In this document: piece by piece, positions 59,195 through 64,000 of the stretch | Layout: each line of letters starts with the position of its first letter | How positions within the stretch are numbered: the stretch's first letter is position 1 | DNA from: Nonlabens xiamenensis | GTDB lineage: Bacteria; Bacteroidota; Bacteroidia; Flavobacteriales; Flavobacteriaceae | Reading direction: 5' to 3' | Assembly (NCBI RefSeq): GCF_003865345.1 | Contig: NZ_RMVE01000004.1 | Coordinates: forward strand, 1 to 64,000 | Length of the DNA stretch: 64,000 bases | Program-made: the position numbers and the translations under genes | Notes under the pieces: generated by a model | Seen by the model: the letters and a program-made list of their open reading frames with translations, nothing else | Told to the model about the DNA's origin: nothing | Databases searched by the model: none

Positions 59195-60681
59195 AAACTA
59201 GCAGCATAAGATGCACTCAAGTTCCAACGTTTTTTAAAAATGACGAAATGCTTATAAGGGTTGTAAGTCCCTAATTTGCCATATGTTTTAAACAGTTGCA
59301 TCAATTTATAACCTTTGAGTTGCTTCGCAGCATAATTCTTTTTTCTAAAATACATGATTTGGGGAGATGGTTTGGGCTGAACCAAATCGTCACTCCAAGC
59401 AAATGTATGAGGCTTTCTAAATCCGCCAATTGGTGCTTTTAGGTGTTTGAGTTGTATCTGCGGGGCATAGATAATATCGTGACCCGAATTTCTAATTTGC
59501 ATACCAAAATCAACATCTTCTCCATAACCGTGCTCTAAAGCCATATCAAAATGCTGTTCTTTAATAATTTCGGCACGGAGCATGGAGCAACCTGAGCCGA
59601 AGTAAGGCCACTGCTTAAAGGTAAGCTGATGTTCCTGATCGTGTTCTTGCAAGCAAGCCATATTGATCACACTGGCACCAGTGCGCTCTAGCGCATCAAA
59701 CACCTCCGACATCAAAGTTGATTTGAATCTTATATCGTCGTCAAAAAGTAAAACCCACGGAGCGCTAACATAATTAAAAGCTAGATTTCTAGCATTACAA
59801 GCACCGGTTTGATGAATAAAGTGGTGTTCTATCTCAAACCCCCAGTCCTCTTTAAGGTACCCCAGCTCAGATTTGGCGTGACGATCAGCGTTTTGTTCAA
59901 TGATAATGATTTTTTTTGGCAGGATGTGCTGTGCCTTTAAATCAGATAATACGTCTTTTAAATATGAGGCACGTCCCATGGTAGGGATAACGACCTCATA
60001 ATCGGTATTGATCTGCCTTCCTGCCTTTTTTACAGACTGTACTGTCAATAAGTTGGCAGTAATAGGCTGGATATTAAAGACTAAAGCTTTCGCGAAAGAT
60101 AACAGCGGGAAACGCTTTTCGTAAACCAAATGACTCAACAACAAAAAGCCCAACCATTTCTTTTTTAATATGGTTGCCGCAAAGCGGTAAGTCAGCTTGT
60201 TATTCACTTGCAATTTTTGAATGGGTCTCAATTTGGAATAACAAAACAAACCTTGCTTATAAAGGGATCTGGACAATAAATTTAGATCGTACTCAAAATT
60301 TTTGCCAGTCGGGAAATTCTCGATGGCGTTTAAAACTGATGCATGAATCATTCCCGTATCAGCACTCATAACCCATGTGGAATACCATTGTTCTGGCTGG
60401 TAATTGAGGTAAGGAGAATCTTCAAGGTAATCATAACCATCGTAAATAAAATCAGGTGCTTTACCTGTACTTAGCATGGTGTAACAAGTACTTGCCTGAG
60501 ACAGCAAATCGTCCCAGTTCACATCATCACCTTCTGAATACCACCCCAACCAACGATCTGGATGGCGTCGTGCTAATTCAAAAAGTTGTTGTATTGGCAA
60601 GACAGCCTTCAAGCTAATGGTCTTGCCTTCAGCATCCAAAGCTAAAGCCGTATGTGGATTACAAAACTTAAGACAAATCAT
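59191..60681 (-). CDS. GT2 glycosyltransferase with unknown N-terminal domain
   Basis: 496 residues. The C-terminal half (from about 225) is a GT-A domain: YEVVIPTMGRASYLKDVLSDLK, VLLFDDDIRFK, HGYGEDVDFGMQIRNSGHDIIYAPQIQLKHLKAP. The first 225 residues match nothing I recognise; they include RHPDRWLGWYSEGDDVNWDDLL and WYSTWVMSADTGMIHASVLNAI, resembling repeated phrases of a second, degenerate glycan enzyme. A 13/16 palindrome copy encodes SFAKALV at the linker. Confidence 0.88.
   Translation of the reverse strand: MICLKFCNPHTALALDAEGKTISLKAVLPIQQLFELARRHPDRWLGWYSEGDDVNWDDLLSQASTCYTMLSTGKAPDFIYDGYDYLEDSPYLNYQPEQWYSTWVMSADTGMIHASVLNAIENFPTGKNFEYDLNLLSRSLYKQGLFCYSKLRPIQKLQVNNKLTYRFAATILKKKWLGFLLLSHLVYEKRFPLLSFAKALVFNIQPITANLLTVQSVKKAGRQINTDYEVVIPTMGRASYLKDVLSDLKAQHILPKKIIIIEQNADRHAKSELGYLKEDWGFEIEHHFIHQTGACNARNLAFNYVSAPWVLLFDDDIRFKSTLMSEVFDALERTGASVINMACLQEHDQEHQLTFKQWPYFGSGCSMLRAEIIKEQHFDMALEHGYGEDVDFGMQIRNSGHDIIYAPQIQLKHLKAPIGGFRKPHTFAWSDDLVQPKPSPQIMYFRKKNYAAKQLKGYKLMQLFKTYGKLGTYNPYKHFVIFKKRWNLSASYAASL
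60085..60100. repeat. Degenerate copy of 16-bp palindrome (13/16)
   Basis: AGCTTTCGCGAAAGAT in the two-domain GT2 gene, coding SFAKA at the joint between the domains. Confidence 0.55.
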
Positions 60682-61820
60682 TATTTGATGAGTGATTTAT
60701 AAAAATCTATATTCTGGTGTACGATTTTTTGAATGTCAAAATCCTCGTGCGTACGTTTTACCGCTGCGGCTCCTATACGTTGCACTTCCTGTGGATTCTC
60801 AAATAGGTCGGTAATTTTATGCACCCATTCATTGATATGGTTAGGATGTCTTAGAAATCCATCTTCACCATCATTGATCAAGTCTTGTGCCCATCCAATG
60901 CTGGTATTGACAACGGCTTTGTGCAATGCCATACTTTCTATTGTTACCATACCCAAGGTTTCTGCCAAGGACGGAAACAAACATACATGTGCTTTCTTAA
61001 TTTTTTCTTGAACTTGGTTATAAGGCACTTTACCGTGATAAGTTGTGTTTTTTAAAGCCTGTTCTGAAAGTTCATGCTGGATCAATGTCCAGGTAGAAGA
61101 TGCACCTGTTTGAACATCGCCGCTATCGCCACCAATTAAATGCAATTGCGCATTTTCATAAGTTAACACCAGCTTGTTGAACATAGCTACCAGTTGAAAC
61201 ACCCCTTTTTTCCTGATCAAGGTCCCTATGTTGAGTAAACTTAAAGGTTCATATTGCTCTGGATTCAGGTTTACAAATTGTTCTAGCTCCAGTCCATAAG
61301 GAATGACCTGAAGTTGATCCTGTGGGAGGTTAAAGAGATCCATTGTAGTGGTTCCTGCAAAATGGGTTGGTGCTATAAACGCGTCTGCAGCTTTCATGGC
61401 ACGACGCTCAAAATATTGATTTTTCCATTTCTGTGCGCGTTGTTCGATATGGCAAAAATAAGTATCACTACCGTGACAACGAATCACAAGCGGTACATCA
61501 AAACGCATAAATGCAGTAATACCCGTCCAGTCTGGCGCCTCAATAAGATCAAAGTCGGCTGCAAAACGGTTGATATATTTTTCAATATATTTTCTGTATC
61601 GATAAAAGCCACCGAGTTTAAAATTTTTATGTGCAATCAAATGAAAAGTAATACCATGGTCTTGGAAAACCACACTTTCTTTCTGACTGTACACAAAAAC
61701 GGTTACTTGTACATTTTGGCTTGTCAAGGCCTTGGCCAAATTGCTAATACTGGTACCCATCCCGCCAGAGTGACCAATACGTTCATGTGGATATTCTGGA
61801 GTAAGAAAAGCTATATGCAT
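60681..61820 (-). CDS. GT4 family glycosyltransferase
   Basis: 379-residue GT-B enzyme. N-terminal AFLTPEYPHERIGHSGGMGTSISNLAKAL (glycogen-synthase-like GGMG loop), VIRCHGSDTYF, and C-terminal LFPSLAETLGMVTIESMALHKAVVNTSIGWAQDLI with the E-x7-E pair. Its stop and the next gene's start overlap by one base. Part of the same operon from the sulfotransferase downward. Confidence 0.93.
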   Translation of the reverse strand: MHIAFLTPEYPHERIGHSGGMGTSISNLAKALTSQNVQVTVFVYSQKESVVFQDHGITFHLIAHKNFKLGGFYRYRKYIEKYINRFAADFDLIEAPDWTGITAFMRFDVPLVIRCHGSDTYFCHIEQRAQKWKNQYFERRAMKAADAFIAPTHFAGTTTMDLFNLPQDQLQVIPYGLELEQFVNLNPEQYEPLSLLNIGTLIRKKGVFQLVAMFNKLVLTYENAQLHLIGGDSGDVQTGASSTWTLIQHELSEQALKNTTYHGKVPYNQVQEKIKKAHVCLFPSLAETLGMVTIESMALHKAVVNTSIGWAQDLINDGEDGFLRHPNHINEWVHKITDLFENPQEVQRIGAAAVKRTHEDFDIQKIVHQNIDFYKSLIK

Positions 61821-61842
61821 GATGCCATCTATTGGTACAAAT

Positions 61843-62541
61843 TTACTGATACCAAATTTGTTTGAGCCTCTTTTTCAGTTTAGTGATCCATTGATTGCGA
61901 CTGGATTTCTTATTGGCATGCGGAAAGGGTTCGTTTATTGATGATGTCTCCAAAAAATCAGTAAGAGCCTCGTAGCCGTCATGCCCGACTCTGAACGACA
62001 AGAGTTGACCTTTATCCTTAAAAAAATCAAGCACATTCTCATTATGAGTATCAAATACCTCTCTATATATAGCTGGATGCTCAACAGGATTATGATTGGC
62101 GTATAATATATCGTGGAAAGGAAAAGGATGTTTCTTAAAATGCGACTGCGCGCTACGCAACCAGCTTTCCCTATCGCGCAGAGTCAGAATAAATTTGGCA
62201 TTAGGAAATCTTTCGTATAAATTTTTATAAAGTAAAAACCACGGCGTATCTTGAAAAGCATTGAATTCTTTAAAATGATCTTCGGCGCGATCCATCAGAT
62301 AGTCCCTTACATCCTGCTCTACATTGACATAGTCATAAGCAGTTTTATGACTCCCACAAACTCTATAACCGAGTCTTTGTAAAGCTTTTCCGAGAGACGT
62401 GGTACCTGTTTTGTGTAATCCAATCACAAAAACTTTTTGCTTGGGCGCATCAAAAAACCTTCTCTTAAGACCTTTTAAGAAATAGGAGGAAGGCTTTAAA
62501 GCATCTACTTGTGCTCTTTGAATTTCTGGAAAGTATGACAT
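61843..62541 (-). CDS. Sulfotransferase family protein
   Basis: 232 residues. The PAPS 5'-phosphosulphate loop is GLHKTGTTS at residues 41-49, and the 3'-phosphate part is FPNAKFILTLRDRESWLRSAQSHF. Fits sulfotransferases that sulfate surface sugars. With five or more glycosyltransferases in the same operon it implies a sulfated cell-surface or lipid-linked glycan, which is common in marine bacteria. Whether the acceptor is a sugar or lipid is inferred. Confidence 0.88.
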   Translation of the reverse strand: MSYFPEIQRAQVDALKPSSYFLKGLKRRFFDAPKQKVFVIGLHKTGTTSLGKALQRLGYRVCGSHKTAYDYVNVEQDVRDYLMDRAEDHFKEFNAFQDTPWFLLYKNLYERFPNAKFILTLRDRESWLRSAQSHFKKHPFPFHDILYANHNPVEHPAIYREVFDTHNENVLDFFKDKGQLLSFRVGHDGYEALTDFLETSSINEPFPHANKKSSRNQWITKLKKRLKQIWYQ

Positions 62542-62547
62542 GGGAAA

Positions 62548-63981
62548 TTAATTGATTTTGAGCGAATTCATTCTCAATATTTCACCTATCCCATCCCAGA
62601 TCCTTTCACTGGCGTGATCTGGCCTTTCAGGATGATTGATAACACCGTACCATTGATGGCAAACAGGCACTGGATTCTCCTTATGCTTTATTAGATCTTT
62701 TATTCCCTGATAGATATCTTCTTTTTCATAAGCCCAAACCACAGCATCTTTAGGCATGGTTCTAAAATGCACATATTTATAATTCTGCCCAATATCCCGT
62801 ATACCTTTCTTTAATTGTGGTTGCTCATAGTTGGGGTATATCGTCGGCTTATTGTGTATCACAAAATCAAACACCATGCTGCTACAGATATTGACCACTA
62901 ATGCAGAATGATGACAGGTATTGACCAATAAAGCAAAGTCCTCTTTGGTGGGCATGATCTGGTTCCACTGCTCACCCATGGGTTTCCATAAAGGTTTAAT
63001 GGGTGTGATCAGATCGGCATATGCTTCCAACACCTGATCGTACCTACCGCTATGATCTACCGGCACCTGACGGAATATAATTCCCAGATTCATCCCCTCT
63101 TGATTAAGTCGGCGCACTGCTGCTGCTGTATCCTCCAGATAATACTGGTCGAGAGGCGATGTGGTCATGTCATCGCCTGAAAAGCAGACGTAGGTTCTCT
63201 TAGGGTCTAGTCCATATTGGGAGCAAAAATCGGCACGCGATACGATCAGACTTTCGTCATAATGGGGTTCAAATTGTGGCGTCCCTGTGACAAAAATTTG
63301 ATCTTCTTTTACTTTAGGATAGTATTGCAGCAGTTGCTCTTTCATCAAATCGGACCAAACAAAATAGTAGTCGGTCTCGATGGTGGTCATACCTTTAGGT
63401 AAATTATCCCAACTATAAATCCAACAAGCTGTAGGGATCCCCAAGTCTCGTGCCGCCAGAATGGGTGCGATTCCTTGTGTAGCGCGCTGAGTAGTACAAA
63501 AAACTAGATCCGGACGATGTTTCTCCAACTGTGCTTTTAGTAACTTATATCGATCAGTACTGCGTTCTGCCGCATTCATTTGATCCATCAGTTGTTGCCA
63601 ACCTTTAGGATGACTGCTGAACCTTTCATGAAATTTCACAAAAGCAGATTTAGCTATGTTTTTAAGGTTATTCCAGCGCAAAGGGAATCGGTAGGTAGGA
63701 TATACATCGTCTTGGAACCGCTTTCGCGAAAGCGCTAACTCCACCCGTTTCCTTGCGTGATTGATGACTGGAGTTTTGGGATGGATTTTGGTGGTGGGAA
63801 TCATGAGTTGCGAATACCCAAACTCCTTTTCCAAATCAAAAACACTGTTGTTCCAATAAGTGATATCAAAACCCTGCGACTCCCCTACCTTTTTAAAATC
63901 GGTAAATGCAAAGTTGCGTAAACCAACACCATCTGGAAAAAGTATAAATATTTTGGGCGTTTTGTTCTGATGTTTAGGCAT
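62548..63981 (-). CDS. GT-B-like surface-glycan protein
   Basis: 477 residues from the ATG at 63979-63981; a TTG two codons earlier is possible. N-terminal KIFILFPDGVGLRNFAFTDF, middle RPDLVFCTTQRATQGIAPILAARDLGIPTACWIYSWDNLPKG, and VCFSGDDMTTSP, resembling GT-B folds of the UDP-GlcNAc 2-epimerase or CDP-glycerol transferase type; no exact family can be given. First gene seen of the minus-strand operon, the window ends 19 bp beyond, so more genes may precede it. A perfect palindrome encodes LSRKR. Confidence 0.75.
   Translation of the reverse strand: MPKHQNKTPKIFILFPDGVGLRNFAFTDFKKVGESQGFDITYWNNSVFDLEKEFGYSQLMIPTTKIHPKTPVINHARKRVELALSRKRFQDDVYPTYRFPLRWNNLKNIAKSAFVKFHERFSSHPKGWQQLMDQMNAAERSTDRYKLLKAQLEKHRPDLVFCTTQRATQGIAPILAARDLGIPTACWIYSWDNLPKGMTTIETDYYFVWSDLMKEQLLQYYPKVKEDQIFVTGTPQFEPHYDESLIVSRADFCSQYGLDPKRTYVCFSGDDMTTSPLDQYYLEDTAAAVRRLNQEGMNLGIIFRQVPVDHSGRYDQVLEAYADLITPIKPLWKPMGEQWNQIMPTKEDFALLVNTCHHSALVVNICSSMVFDFVIHNKPTIYPNYEQPQLKKGIRDIGQNYKYVHFRTMPKDAVVWAYEKEDIYQGIKDLIKHKENPVPVCHQWYGVINHPERPDHASERIWDGIGEILRMNSLKIN
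63719..63734. repeat. 16-bp palindrome CGCTTTCGCGAAAGCG (perfect)
   Basis: Inside the last gene, LSRKR frame (LALSRKRFQDDVYP). Confidence 0.95.
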
Positions 63982-64000
63982 TACCAAATTTTACGGGTTG

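Noticed and set aside
61314-61865. 183-codon open frame antisense to a GT4 gene
   Set aside because: Opposite a gene with clear GT-B motifs; Cys, Lys and Phe-rich shadow.
1-64000. tRNA, rRNA, CRISPR array, prophage or full insertion sequence
   Set aside because: I read the gaps between genes on both strands and saw no tRNA-like cloverleaf, regularly spaced repeats, integrase or transposase.

Overview
The window is a chromosomal segment of a marine member of the Flavobacteriaceae (Bacteroidota). The evidence is the moderate-to-low GC content, flavobacterial versions of DnaJ and SecA, a PorV/PorQ-type protein, GSCFA, DUF4230 and DUF6268-like proteins, -7 boxes of the TAnnTTTG type, a secreted GH16 beta-glucanase of the laminarinase type and a sulfotransferase in a surface-glycan locus. 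The genus cannot be fixed from the sequence; a relative of Nonlabens or Gramella is a guess. I saw no rRNA, tRNA, CRISPR array, prophage or intact insertion sequence.

Layout. 0.2-9.1 kb (minus): a MATE exporter, then a tightly overlapping run of M28 peptidase, PPK2 kinase, an NtrC-like regulator without a DNA-binding domain, an outer-membrane protein, MscS and a Na+-type ABC exporter. 9.4-11.1 kb: grpE-dnaJ. 11.3-21 kb: short independent units (two YceI proteins, an epimerase, an oxidoreductase, GH16, a peptide-type binding lipoprotein, a CIA30 protein, MarR). 21.1-29.8 kb: a 49-residue membrane protein with cobalamin adenosyltransferase, a DUF2795 protein with secA, a 139-bp inverted-repeat element, DUF3140, MeaB, PAP2 and lptB. 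30-34.6 kb: an ECF sigma factor with a membrane partner, pssA, a PorV-like protein and lnt. 34.8-39.6 kb (minus): exopolysaccharide synthesis (initiating transferase, two GT4, polymerase/ligase). 39.7-50.5 kb: MerR, M23 peptidase, alaS, small membrane proteins, GSCFA, DUF4230, a second ECF operon, a BI-1 protein and an MtfA-like peptidase. 50.6-55.1 kb: recQ divergent from kdsD-tatC-AhpD-like. 55.1-64 kb (minus): a second surface-glycan operon with glycosyltransferases, a methyltransferase, an exostosin-like protein and a sulfotransferase.

The strongest unexplained signal is a 16-bp perfect palindrome, CGCTTTCGCGAAAGCG. It occurs 12 times exactly and about 7 more times with 1-3 mismatches, roughly every 3.5 kb. 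It lies both between genes and inside genes, where it is read in all three frames as AFAKA, RFRES or LSRKR with fixed codons. In three exported proteins it supplies the signal-peptidase AxA site. It behaves like a highly iterated palindrome (compare HIP1 of cyanobacteria) or a chromosome-wide binding site, and its spacing is more even than random. Secondary signals are the 139-bp MITE-like element after secA, exact tandem repeats abutting or just upstream of two genes, a DnaJ with half of its zinc modules, and several convergent pairs with overlapping stop codons.
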